Shown here: one piece after another, positions 47,034-58,000 of the stretch
Layout of the letters: every line of letters starts with the position of its first letter
How positions within the stretch are numbered: position 1 is the first letter of the stretch
Source of the DNA: Poa pratensis
Taxonomy: Eukaryota; Streptophyta; Magnoliopsida; Poales; Poaceae
Assembly (NCBI GenBank): GCA_947311845.1
Contig: CAMZMU010000027.1
Coordinates: 31,697,723-31,761,722 of the forward strand
DNA: 64,000 nt
Reading direction: 5' to 3'
The notes under the pieces: generated by a model
What the model was told of the DNA's origin: nothing
The model's input: the letters and a program-made list of their open reading frames with translations, nothing else
The model's database searches: none
Made by a program: the position numbers and the translations under genes

Positions 47034-48727
47034 AGAAAATTCATAACCAATTGGCATATAATATTGAAACTTACATAAATGGCACTAAATATGTAATAGA
47101 TGAAATTACTATCAGAGATTTATCAGTAATCAATGATGACATGATATTAGGATTAAGATTTTTGCAACAGTCCTTACAAACCACAATTATACATGAAGAA
47201 GGCGTTACATTCATTCCATATCAAGATAATGTTCCATACATATCCGAGGTTAGAAAACAAAGAAAATCATTACAAAATGTAGAAATATCTAATCTAGACA
47301 GTGAATACATGCCAGGAGCAGAACCTTCTGAAACCTGCAAAGAAGAAGTTTGTGACATGTTAGATGAATTTTATATAGAAAATACTTGCACAGAATGTAT
47401 AGGGTTGCAATCTTTTTCACCTAATTGGTATCGAGACATAAAATCCAAAAAAGACATAGACAAGATTGTTCAACGACTAGAAGACATACAAATCATTGGA
47501 GAAATACCAATGAAATATTGGGATAAGAATTCTATAGTTTGCAAAATTAATATTATAAACCCAGATTACATAATAAAGTCAGGACCAATAGAAGCTACTC
47601 CCAAAGACATAGAAGAATTTAAAATGCATATTGAAGAATTGTTAAAATTAAAAGCAATAAGAGAAAGCAGAAGTCCTCATAGATCTGCAGCCTTTATAGT
47701 TAGAAATCATGCTGAAGAAGTAAGAGGCAAATCTAGAATGGTTATAAATTATAAAAGACTTAATGATAATACCATAGATGATGCATACAATATACCTAAT
47801 AAGCAAGAATGGATTAATAGGATACAAGGGAGTAAATTCTTTTCAAAATTTGATTTAAAAGCGGGATTTTGGCAAGTAAAAATGGCCGAAGAGTCGATCC
47901 CTTGGACAGCATTTACATGTCCGCAGGGCCATTACGAATGGCTTGTTATGCCTCTAGGATTAAAAAATGCCCCTGCATTATTTCAAAGAAAAATGCAAAA
48001 TATATTTAATGAAAACCAAGCATTCATATTAGTCTATGTAGATGACTTGCTTGTATTTTCAAAATCTTATAAAGAGCATATTGCGCACTTAGAAGTCTTC
48101 TTTAGAAAGGTAGAGCAAAATGGGTTAATTTTGTCAAAAAAGAAGATGGAAATTTGCAAAGAAAAGATTAATTTCTTAGGACATGAAATAGGAGAAGGAA
48201 AAATATACCTACAAGAGCATATTGCTAAGAAGATATTGAAATTTCCAGATACTATGAATGATAAGAAGGTTTTACAACAATTCTTAGGAATAGTAAACTA
48301 TGCAAGGAATTATATAGACAACCTAGCAAAACTTGCTGGACCTTTATATGCAAAATTAAGAAAGAATGGTCAAAAATATTTCAATTCTGAAGACATAAAA
48401 TTAGTTCAGGCCATAAAGGAAAAGGTTAAAAATTTGAAACCTTTAGAGTTACCTCTAGATGATAAATATTTTATAATTGAAACAGATGCATCCCAAATAG
48501 GATGGGGAGCTATATTAAAACAAAAGCCAAATAAATACTCTGCTAAGGCAGAAGAAACAATATGCAGATATGCCTCAGGTAGCTATAAATTAAAAACAGT
48601 GAATAACATTGATAGAGAAATCCTTGCAGTTGTCCATGCCATAAACGCATTTAGGTTATACTTAGGATTTAAAGAATTTACGGTAAGAACCGACTGTGAA
48701 GCAATATGTAGTATTATAATCAGATAA
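47021..48727 (+). pseudogene. Viral reverse transcriptase/RNase H, long open frame
   Basis: A 568-codon open stretch. RT motifs run in order: INYKRLND, KFDLKAGFWQVKM, MPLGLKNAPALFQRKM and LVYVDDLLVFSK with the YVDD box. The thumb follows (INFLGHEIGEG, LQQFLGIVNYARNYI). RNase H follows with IETDASQIGWGAIL, a REILAVVHAI glutamate and a VRTDCEAI aspartate. The last RNase H part (EHIKGKDNNLPDVFSRS) is in another frame at about 48805-48868, so the gene is broken near its end. This is the best-preserved viral domain here. Confidence 0.85.
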
Positions 48728-48868
48728 ATAGCAAGAAGAGCTCTACTAGAAGATGGGTTTTATTTGAAGATATTATAGCGGAAATGGATATAAAGTTATA
48801 TTTGAGCATATTAAAGGTAAGGATAATAATTTACCTGATGTATTCTCTCGATCTTCTATCTTGCAGAA

Positions 48869-49664
48869 ATGAAGCGTGGGAACTCTCCCACATCATCAAT
48901 GGAGAAAATGCAATTCGGAGAAAATGCTCTAACAATATTTCCTCCGAATACATTCAATTTCAACCCAAAACGCCATGTAGTTGTCAACAGTAAACAGCAA
49001 TGTCTACTTGATAACTTTTGGTATCAGGCAAATAATGCAAAAGATAACAAAGGATATTTCTGCTCAGTCCTTAATAGCTTGGCAGAATATTTTAATGAAA
49101 TAAATAAAATATTGCCAAAATCAGCAGAAATTGAAGCACGCACAATGATGCCATTATATGTTTTATTTGATGGGAAAAAGCCAGGAATATATGTAACATT
49201 TGATGATATATTAATAGAAAAGGTAAAAGCAAGGCAAATGAAACAAGATATAACATTTAGAAAATATTTAGATATTAATGAAGCCTTGAATAGAGCAAGG
49301 AGCGGAATAGGAGAAAATTATTATATAGAGCCAGCAGCCAAACAATATATAGAAAGCAATACCATTGCTTCAGCAATTAAAAAAGGAGAAGCTTCAGGCT
49401 CTAAGAAGCCAAAAGAAGAAGAGTCACCAAAATATGATTCATATAAGCAATGCCTTGTAAAAGGTGTTGATCCATTGGATGGAGAATATATAGACCAAAA
49501 AATAGATGAGAAAATGGAAGAAGCTAAGAATTCAATCATAGCAGAAATAAAAGAACAAGTTCTGAGAGAAGTACGAGTTGAAGTTACTGAAAAAATTTAT
49601 GAGCTGAAGAAACAATATGAAGAAGAGCTTACAAAGTTTAAGGAAGATCATTTCCTAAAATATG

Positions 49665-49666
<2 letters not shown>
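48869..49666 (+). pseudogene. Viral ORF downstream of polymerase (P4-position), 3' truncated
   Basis: The ATG overlaps the stop of the preceding frame as ATGA, a spacing common between caulimovirid ORFs. The product has a segment YVLFDGKKPGIYVTFDDI near residues 93-110, which resembles the viroplasmin/RNase H1 hybrid-binding fold, then a charged coiled-coil-like C-terminus. The open frame runs on into the TA microsatellite as an Ile-Tyr repeat, so its natural end is lost. In tungroviruses this position is ORF4. Homology to P4 is inference from position. Confidence 0.6.

Positions 49667-49719
<53 letters not shown>
49667..49719. repeat. TA dinucleotide microsatellite
   Basis: About 26 TA units lie at the virus-Y2 joint. 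Confidence 0.98.
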
Positions 49720-49722
<3 letters not shown>

Positions 49723-51292
49723 CGCGGATTTTCTACCATGGGGGCTAGCTGTGCACGCCCTGGTTACCGTTGGATAGGAAGAGCTAGTGATCCACCTGTT
49801 TTGATCTTTCACCGGCTGAGGTTAGCAGTGGTAACGGTGTTCCCTCCTTGCCGTTCCTGACATGTTTGCTTGGTTGTGAGAAAATTTGAATTGCATGGGA
49901 CCATGTGTGTCAGGCTGTCAGGCCAACAGCCGTGGTTGTTTTTGTGAGAATTTTTAAATTCCATGGGTGACATGCTAGTATAAGCCAGCCGTGGTTGTTT
50001 CGGTTGCGGGGATTTTTGAATTGCATGGGCGGCAGGCCGTATTCATTTGTTTCGGGGTAGCGTACGCTGGCTCGGTTCATATGCTGTATCAGAGACTCAT
50101 GTACTAACAGAGATTTTCTTTTTAGGTATTCATGTCATTTTCGGATTAATGTAAACAAGAACTTTCGGATTCATTATGAAACAAGAAAATTTCGAATTTT
50201 ACGCAAAAACATACATGCTTTCCACCAGCATATATGCATCAATATCACAGAAAAGGATAATATCCCCCGAAATTTTGCATTAACAAGCATTTTTTGGATC
50301 TGGCATTACAACCAAAATACAGGAATGCAATTTATTTCAGATCTGGAGCATGTACATGAAAAAAATGCAACCAGAGCACGCATATGAACAAAAAAAAAGA
50401 TATTCATCTATCAGATCTGGAGAATCACGTGCATTAACACAAAAAGTCTTTGATTTTCGGAAAGTGTACGATTGCACATATCCTGATCTTTTTTAACAGT
50501 TCATCATCAATCAAAAAGGCATATTTTTTACCATGAACATCTCATCAACGACCGTGCATACATAACTTGTACTGTGCACATATTTGATATTTCGGTATCC
50601 AAAAAAAAAAAAGATTTACTGTACAACATTCCATATGTGGAAACAATATTGGATCCATGATTTCCGGATCTGAACATCACTTACCAAAAAACACGAGATA
50701 ATTAACGAGGGGTAACATTTTAATACACATGGGAATAGATCTGGATCGGGAACACGTCAAACGGTGAAGGAAAAAACAGATCGGGAAAAAAAAGAAGCAA
50801 ATCCTTAACGCAAAAAAACGAGGACGGCCTCGTGCGTGTCTCCGCCCCGGCTTGTCCTCTTCCTCATGGACGCCCCCTCCTGGACGGCTGAGATGGTCGT
50901 GTCTCCGCCCCGGTAGATCTTGCGGGAGAAGCTTGGATTTGAAGCCCCCGTCCCCATGGCCCAAACCCCTCCACTGCTTCCAGCCTGCATCGACCTCCGG
51001 CGACGGAGCTTCGCCGTGGCATGGTGGTGGCCTGGTGGGGAACTGGGGATCGTGGTGGGGTGAGAGAGGAAGGAGAGAGAGAGAGAGCGGTGAGCTGGGT
51101 TTGGTTGGGAGGAGTGAGAGTGGCCGGTGGGTTAATAGTCCCTTTTTGTTAACGTGCTCTGGTTTGACGGCGTTTGGTGCGGGCTTCGGCGTTGGAATTT
51201 TGTGCTCTCGTTACCATAATCTGTGCTCCCTAGACAAAATTTAACGGATGGATGCATGTGCGTAGCTACCATCCCGGGCAGCCCACTATTTC
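49719..51292 (-). mobile_element. Module Y2: right arm of the inverted repeat
   Basis: The reverse complement of module Y1 from TCGACGCGGATTTT (49719) to GGCAGCCCACTATTTC (51292), 1,574 bp. Differences seen by eye are few: scattered single substitutions, an extra CT unit run and an indel of about 11 bp near 50660-50680. The outer end abuts a short TA run, after which the Copia interior resumes. Confidence 0.75.
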
Positions 51293-51309
51293 ACATATAT
51301 ATATAAGGT

Positions 51310-51648
51310 ATATAGATACTGCGAAATTACATAGGATTGGTAGAGAAAATGTATTCTCTAAACTGAGTGTGTTTCAATGCAATTAGCTGATATAGGATCA
51401 GAGTAAGCGCAGTGAAACAAAAGTCTCACTTAGTTGCCAAATATGTATATTTGTTATAAAGATAACTTGATGATATTAAACAAGGTAATATCAATGATTT
51501 GCAAAAGAATTCACGGTTATGAAAGGTTCTGACCGAGGGAAACCTCTTCCACAAGCAAGCATTATCATACACGCTTATAGGAGATAAGGTTGTATGATTG
51601 GTACAGAAATGCAGCCGGTTTATTTGTAATCTAGTGCAAGTGGGAGAC
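51310..51648 (+). mobile_element. Copia interior end and polypurine tract
   Basis: A+T-rich non-coding sequence that leads into GCAAGTGGGAGAC (51636-51648), the purine-rich tract that primes plus-strand DNA before the 3' LTR. It is the right continuation of the interior broken at about 35600. Confidence 0.7.
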
Positions 51649-53410
51649 TGTTGGAGATATGCCCTAGAGGCAAATAAATAATAAGGATTTATTGCATTAT
51701 CTCATTAAGTTTATAATTAGTTTTATACCATGCTATAACTGTATTAATCGTAATTGTTAATACACATGTGGTATGTAAACAAACCAGAGTCCCTAGTTAA
51801 GCCTCTATATAAACTAGTCCATCAGTCAATGGATGATCGTGATTTCCCGATCATATTGATTCATAACAGTTGATGATGGAGTTATTTTATTAACAGAATA
51901 ATTTGATGGATATTACCCACCAAAGTATTGCGAAGGATCGTATCACTAAGTTCAATATTGCAATAGGAAAGTAACGTCATAGCTTGTTCCTTAGACCATG
52001 AGATTATATCAAGTCGCTGCTTCTGGAAGATACTTTGATCGCATCAAACGTCATGTCTTATATAGTGTGACAATAAAGGTGACACTTTCGGGTATTGGAA
52101 GGAAGTAGTCAGGGCGAGTGATCAAGAGCGGAATTTGTTCATCCGTGTGATGAAAAGATACTCTGGGCCCACTCGGTGAGATTATATCTGTAAAGTTGCG
52201 CAGCGTATGACTAGGTCATTGGAGATATAATATCACGGAACGAGTTAAAGCAACCTTGTCGGTAACGAGATAAAACACAAAATAGGATGTTGACGATCGT
52301 GTCTCGGACAAAGGTTGTATCGATGGAACAAAGGAAGTGAACATATCATGTTAACGGTTCAACGACGATTTATTCTGGAATGCACAGTGGACGTCATAGT
52401 CATCCAGGGCTCCCTGATGGTCATTGGCGAGCGAAGGGTCTCGACCATGTCTGGAGTATTCCGAACCGTAGGGTAACACACTTAAGGTCTTGACGATGCT
52501 TGGAGAACGTTTTGGAAACATCGGAATTATTTAGGTATAGAGAAAAGAGGTTCCGGAAAAGTTCCGGCAAGAACGGAAGGGTTCCGGGGAAGACCGAAGT
52601 GAGTTCGGAGTGATCCGGAAATTGTTTCGGAGTCTAGAGAAAATTAAATAGTATGTAAGTATATTAATTATTGAATTATATATATTTATATTAATTTAAT
52701 ATTAAATAAAAAGGAGAAAAAATGGAGGGAAAGGCCCAAGTGGGGGACTTCCCCCAGGAGGGGGTGCGGCTGGGCCCCATGTGGCCGGCGGCACCACACC
52801 CCCCCCCCCCCCCCCTCCTCCTTTTGTTTAGTCCCACATGCACAATTGGAGGAGAGGTGCAACCCCTCTCCTCTAATAAATAGGAGGCCGGATTAATTCA
52901 GAAAATATACAATAAATCCAGGAATTAATTCCGGTTGGCCTAGGCTTCTCCCTTGTCCACTTCCACCCTCTCCGTCTCTCAGCGTATACGGTCCCACGTC
53001 TGGATTGTGTATACGGGAAACCTATATACCACAGCACGCCGTTGTGCTGCGGGATTCCACCCAAAGTTCTCGCGTCCGCTATCTCGGCTGGATTGGGGAG
53101 CCCGGAGGTCATCGTCAAGGTCCGTACGTGTGCAAGTACTCGGAGGTGCCGAACACACAGGCTCGGCACCGGAGCATCGTCGTCGCACCGCCTCCTTCTT
53201 CGTCGCGCCAAGTTCTTCACGACATTGAGGTCGGCTACGTACGTCTTCATCGGCAACGCTTGTGTGGGAGCGTATTTCCCGCTTATCGGTCTACAAGGGT
53301 ACGTGTCCGATAACTTCTCCGTTACAGCATTACTAGATAGATAGATCCTGGCTTGTTTTCGGTGTTGCGATAGTTAGAAAAATTATTGTTTTCTGCTACG
53401 AACCCCATCA
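51649..53410 (+). mobile_element. 3' LTR of the Copia element
   Basis: This LTR is 1,762 bp, 76 bp longer than the 5' LTR. The extra length is a GC-rich stretch with a C-run (about 52725-52816: GGAGGGAAAGGCCCAAG... then C18) where the 5' LTR has only a short GGGCAGCCCACC sequence. The CAACT duplication follows at 53411. Confidence 0.9.
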
Positions 53411-53415
53411 CAACT

Positions 53416-54654
53416 CTCCAACGGAGAGTAGAATATCGGTGAATATCCACGAGGGTTCATTGTGGGCGCATACGTAAGCTGTATCTTGACCTATTTTCAC
53501 TTTGCTAAACATGTTTAGCGTTAAGTTACACAACAAATTACGGGTCGATAGCTAGAACTACAATTAGAGACCATAACAGTACAATTCCGCAACAAAATCA
53601 AAAGGCTAAGAATACAACATTCCATGAGGCACTAATCATGATCCGACCTTTATGTTACGCATAATAGACATCATTATTCGTTTTAGAAGTACTTCCATAT
53701 GATTATGATTCCGTAACGGTGACTGAATATTGCAGAGAAACTTACGGGCAAGGCATGGTATGGACACTCAGAATATGTCTAATATTTTATAATAGATGTG
53801 GTATATTATGAAACAAATCCGACCACTGTTGTGTCCAATCTAAGTCTCTAAGACAACCGTATGTCAGAAAAAACCATGCCCATTATATCTATCACAACAC
53901 CTTACTCTTTTTTTTTACCTTACTAGCAGAATACCTTACTAGCACAATATGTATGTGCTGCTATGGATAAACGATCGTACTATGGATTCTTAAGAAAATC
54001 TACAATTTGTTCCAGTTCGGTCAAAACTACCAAAGGCTAGAGTATTGGCAAAAGATCAAACACATGTTACCTCAGCCAGCACTGCCACCACACCCGTTGC
54101 AGCACGTTTTTTTTTTTTTTTTTGAAATGCGTAGCAGCGGAGTTGGAGCCTGGAGGCAAGAAATGGAAGTTCGTGGCGTGTTGCATTGACCAATGACCAT
54201 TAAGGTAAGGGGAACTATTTCCTAAATCAAACTTCCCACGTTTCTTAGTGCCTCTCTGATTCGAAGGATTTGTAAACAAAATTTGAAGATTCTAATCCAC
54301 TAAAAAAATGCTACTCGAGCTGTCTGATTAGTTTCCTGGCGATTTATTTTATACCGACTCAAACCTATAGAGGAGATTCCCAAGTTTTCCTTTTCGTTAT
54401 AATGTGTCCATCCAATCTTGTTTATTTTTAGTGACAATACCCACTGTTCATTTGTATCAAATTCATGCGATATAGAATTTGCGATGCCTGCCATTGGACA
54501 GTGCGTCCATCGCTGGATCAATACATGTGCCTTGTTTATTTTTTGTTAAGAGTAAAGAAGTTTGATGTTAAGAAAACAATCAGTGTGAATGGTGGTACAG
54601 ACGAGGCATCAACCAGATTATTATGTCAATATACGAGATTAGCACCTAAACCCC
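53416..54654. other. Intergenic region downstream of UBP12-like gene
   Basis: The left part is the right half of the repeat into which the Copia element inserted. A T18 run at about 54106-54123 may mark the poly-A end of a minus-strand retroposon. GTGCCTCTCTGATTCGAAGG (about 54249) resembles the terminus of the Tourist-like family at 28.2 kb without a partner. No gene is supported. Confidence 0.4.
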
Positions 54655-55034
54655 ATTGAGAAGCAAAAAATCATTCCAAAATGTACATCTTACAAACAAA
54701 ATATAGCTAGAAACTGAACTAAGGAAAAGGCTACTATAGAACCCTGTACAGCCAACCAAATGGAAAATTTCTTTCGGCAAGCCACAATGCATCCACTGTA
54801 TGCAACCTCCCCTCCACGTACACGTCCGAAAAGTAATAATGACTGGCACAACACCCCCTCGTAGCCGGTTCTGCATCTGTATCGCTACAGGTCAAAAGCA
54901 CACCATGATCATGGACTGAACCGGCACTTCATCGGCAGGGTGGGGATAAATTAAGATGGTGTTCTTCGGCCATTCATTTCAAGGAACTGTCAGAACAATC
55001 AGAACATCACGTTGAAGTGAATAGATCACCATCT
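54655..55034 (-). other. Probable 3' UTR of UBP12-like gene
   Basis: This interval follows the minus-strand stop codon at 55035-55037. It lacks repeats and has a composition like the gene's exons. The exact polyadenylation site cannot be set; A+T-rich sequence near 54660-54720 is the likely end. Confidence 0.45.
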
Positions 55035-58000
55035 TCAGTTGAAGATCTTCACCGGCTTTTCAAAAGAATGGCGGTTCTGCAATTGTTTAAATCTACTTAG
55101 AATGCACCAACTGTTAACATATCAGTTGTGTGTTCGCAGTGTTTATTGTTAAAACCTGATTGGCCATGTAGGCTCTTTTTGTCGACATGTCTGAGTGCTC
55201 CAGTCCTAGGGAATGTTCCCATGCTCCTCCATAAACATTTTTCTGCTCAAGGAAATACAAGCAAGAAAAAAATCAGATAAGGCACATATTTCTGTCTAAC
55301 ACCCGAAAGAGAACGCAATCTACCTGGAATCGGCTCAATACAATATCTGTGTCCTGAAGGTATTCCGGGCGATTGTAGGCAACATGAGCAAATTTCCACT
55401 GAAATAAATCAACATAACATTGGATATCATCCAACAAGATGCGAGGAAACCTAGAAAGAAAAACACCAACAAGAATGGAAACTGGAAACACCCAATATTC
55501 CCCCAATTGAAAGTAACAGACGTTGACTCTAGCACCATCCCATTGATTTCCAGACGATATTATTCGACAGAATAAAGGAATATGCCGATTGATAGCATTC
55601 AAACAGTAAACAGCAGCCCAGGTGTGTTCAAAACAGTAGTGAATAGGACAAAAACGTGCAGAAATTGACCATACACAAAATCACTAGTTGAGACCGCACC
55701 TTAAGGAACTGCTCATCAGGAACCTGAAATTTCTTCTGAATACGCACTTTGATGTCAGACAAAGCCTCGCCATCACGAATAAGGAAAAAAAATGGCTCTC
55801 CGTAGATTTGCATCTGCTGCTAAAATGGCAGTAACTGATTCAGTGACAACAACTACCTACGATGCATTATTGCTTCTCAGAAGATGTGCATGAAGACCAA
55901 GATGCATAACAATTGAAAAGCTGCAAATGTCACAATAGGCACCACAGATGTTGAACCTGACTCTATACCCTTTTGTTTTGTTTCAATTTTTTGCAAAGTC
56001 TTCTCTATGATGGCCACCGCACAAATAGGCACCACAGATGTTGAACCTGACTGACTGACTCTATACCCTTTTGTTTTATTTCATTTTTTTGCAAAGTCTT
56101 CTACATGATGGCAACCGCACAAATTTGATCCAGACGTTTAAATTTAAATCATCTAAACTCTGCGAATATGTTTTCAACGTTGAACGAAATGATTTTTGAG
56201 ATAAGCAAAATACGATGGTTTCAAGGTGTACCAAATTTTTATATCAAAATTAGAAACCCTGCATGACATAACAATACAGCCCAGCAGCTTCTTGGGCTTA
56301 TACAAGAGAACTTTTCATAGATTATACGTATAAACCCAAAGCTAGCGTTTTGAAGAGGCAAAGGCTATGCAAGTTAAAACTAGCACGTTCCAACCACTAT
56401 CATGTTGCTCCTCAATAACATCCAGCATATGTTTGGCAAAGTAAATTAGCATCGTTTGGATTCAAGTATCCATACATGCAGCTAAGAAGCTTTAGAACTG
56501 CAAAGAAGCATTAGAAACAATGGTACCTGGTTATCTTTGAAGAAGTGAATAACATGAACCAAATGGTCTCGTGGACCAGCATTTTTCTCTTCTTCGGGGA
56601 TCTGACAACAGATAAAGAATTAGGAAGTGCTTAAGAGGCATGAGATGGCCATGGACCAAGTTACACCGTGTGTATAACCATGCAAAATATACGGAATGAA
56701 AGTACTATGACAGGCCAATTGCTTAAACGAATTACTTGCAGTGTGTAAAATAAAAGTAAATAGCCTGAGGTTAAGCCTTTAAAACGTTTAGGGGGCTGAA
56801 AAAGACTACTGGAAGTTTAGAACAGCGGTGAACAGAATATATTGGTTATGGTGTAAACCTCCTCAGCATGAATAGGTCCATGTAGATCACTAATTGAATC
56901 TATTTTCTCAGCAGGCTGGTACACCTGAAAAATAAGACAAATGACCGAATAATTAATGCAAAGGTCATCCAGATTATGTTAAGTATGTACATCATCTTAA
57001 AGAGACTGGTTCATATAAGAGAGATGGAACTTTAAAGAAGTAAAACGAAATCATGCCAAGATCATTTGTATTTTCCTTCTAGAAAGCCAATACCACAAAT
57101 TTTAGCATTGATATCCCTGTTGCAATTTACACTTGATTATATTGCACACAATTTTCTTACAAAAAAATGGAGGTTGTAGCCCCTACATGAAGCAATCTAG
57201 TACCGACCAGGCAAGGATTGGTGCACTGCCTTCCTAGTTTCTGCCTACATACTTGACTTGTCAGTTAGCAGTGTCGGTGCACTCGTCTTTAACGGTGTGT
57301 CATCTTTCAGCAATTGCAGCGTATCAATTAAAACTTAAATCACCGTATGAGTTGACTTAATGATAATACGACTCTCCTGTTTCCAAATCAATCTTTCAGA
57401 AGTAAACACATGGGCATCCGAATAAAAAAATACGCCGTCTATAGTCTGGAGGACGGATAATTTCGGCAGCACAATAGAGCTATTAAGTACCTTCCATATC
57501 TTGTTATTGTGGACCTCAAATAACCGGAGTTCAGCATCACTTCTAGACAGCTCAACCTAACAAAAGGAAGAACCGAAGATTAAAATAAGATTCGCAGCAC
57601 ACACAAAGATGAAAGAAATTGACAGCTTTTACAAGTGAATTCACCTTTGATTTTAAGTCTTCAGTCAGATCAGAAAATGTGTTGCCTTTAGGCAATCGTA
57701 TAACATGAAACTGCACCTGGTAAAGAACGGTTATTGAAGGACATGTTCAGAAACATAAAAGCAATTGGAAGAACAAAAACTTCGTGCAAACTACCTCACT
57801 GCTCGTAGCATGGTGAAAAGCAACTCTCAATGTTTTCAGACCTTGCAGTTCTGGCAAAGGAATGTCCAGTATCTCATAGTATAATATGTCAGACATCTGC
57901 GACATTAAAGGAAGCTCAAGTAATCCCATGTAATGTAAGCTAGTAAACGGTAAGACGTAAAAATGATGGCTAACCTGATTGACGTGATGTAGCATGTCCA

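Larger units (their letters stand above)
44249..49666 (+). mobile_element. Endogenous pararetrovirus segment (Caulimoviridae, tungrovirus-like)
   Basis: The order on the plus strand is movement-protein end, coat region with CCHC knuckle, Cys-rich motif, protease, RT, RNase H, then a downstream ORF. The motif CX2CX11CX2CX4CX2C at about 46459-46542 is known from badnaviruses and tungroviruses. The extra ORF after RNase H fits a tungrovirus (rice tungro bacilliform virus) layout rather than a badnavirus. The composition is strongly A+T-rich, unlike the neighbours. It is an old genomic copy: the movement protein is truncated, several frameshifts break the coat and polymerase regions, and the last ORF runs into a TA microsatellite. 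Known: tungrovirus-like copies in rice are also reported next to AT repeats. The genus is inference. Confidence 0.85.
29737..53410 (+). mobile_element. Non-autonomous Copia element (BARE1/Angela-type) with nested insertions
   Basis: Two LTRs in direct orientation (29737-31422 and 51649-53410) share the start TGTTGGAGATATG(T/C)CCTAGAG and the end CGAACCCCATCA. The whole is flanked by CAACT duplications (29732-29736, 53411-53415). The initiator-tRNA-Met primer site follows the 5' LTR and a purine tract (GTGGGAGAC) precedes the 3' LTR. The interior has a gag-like ORF only. I see no protease, integrase, RT or RNase H of its own, so it depends on enzymes from related elements. About 15.7 kb of the 23.7 kb is later insertions at a TA microsatellite. 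The native element would be near 8 kb. Confidence 0.9.

Noticed and set aside
49668..49777. Ile-Tyr repeat and following tail as the real C-terminus of the viral ORF
   Set aside because: It is the reading of the TA microsatellite and then of module Y2.
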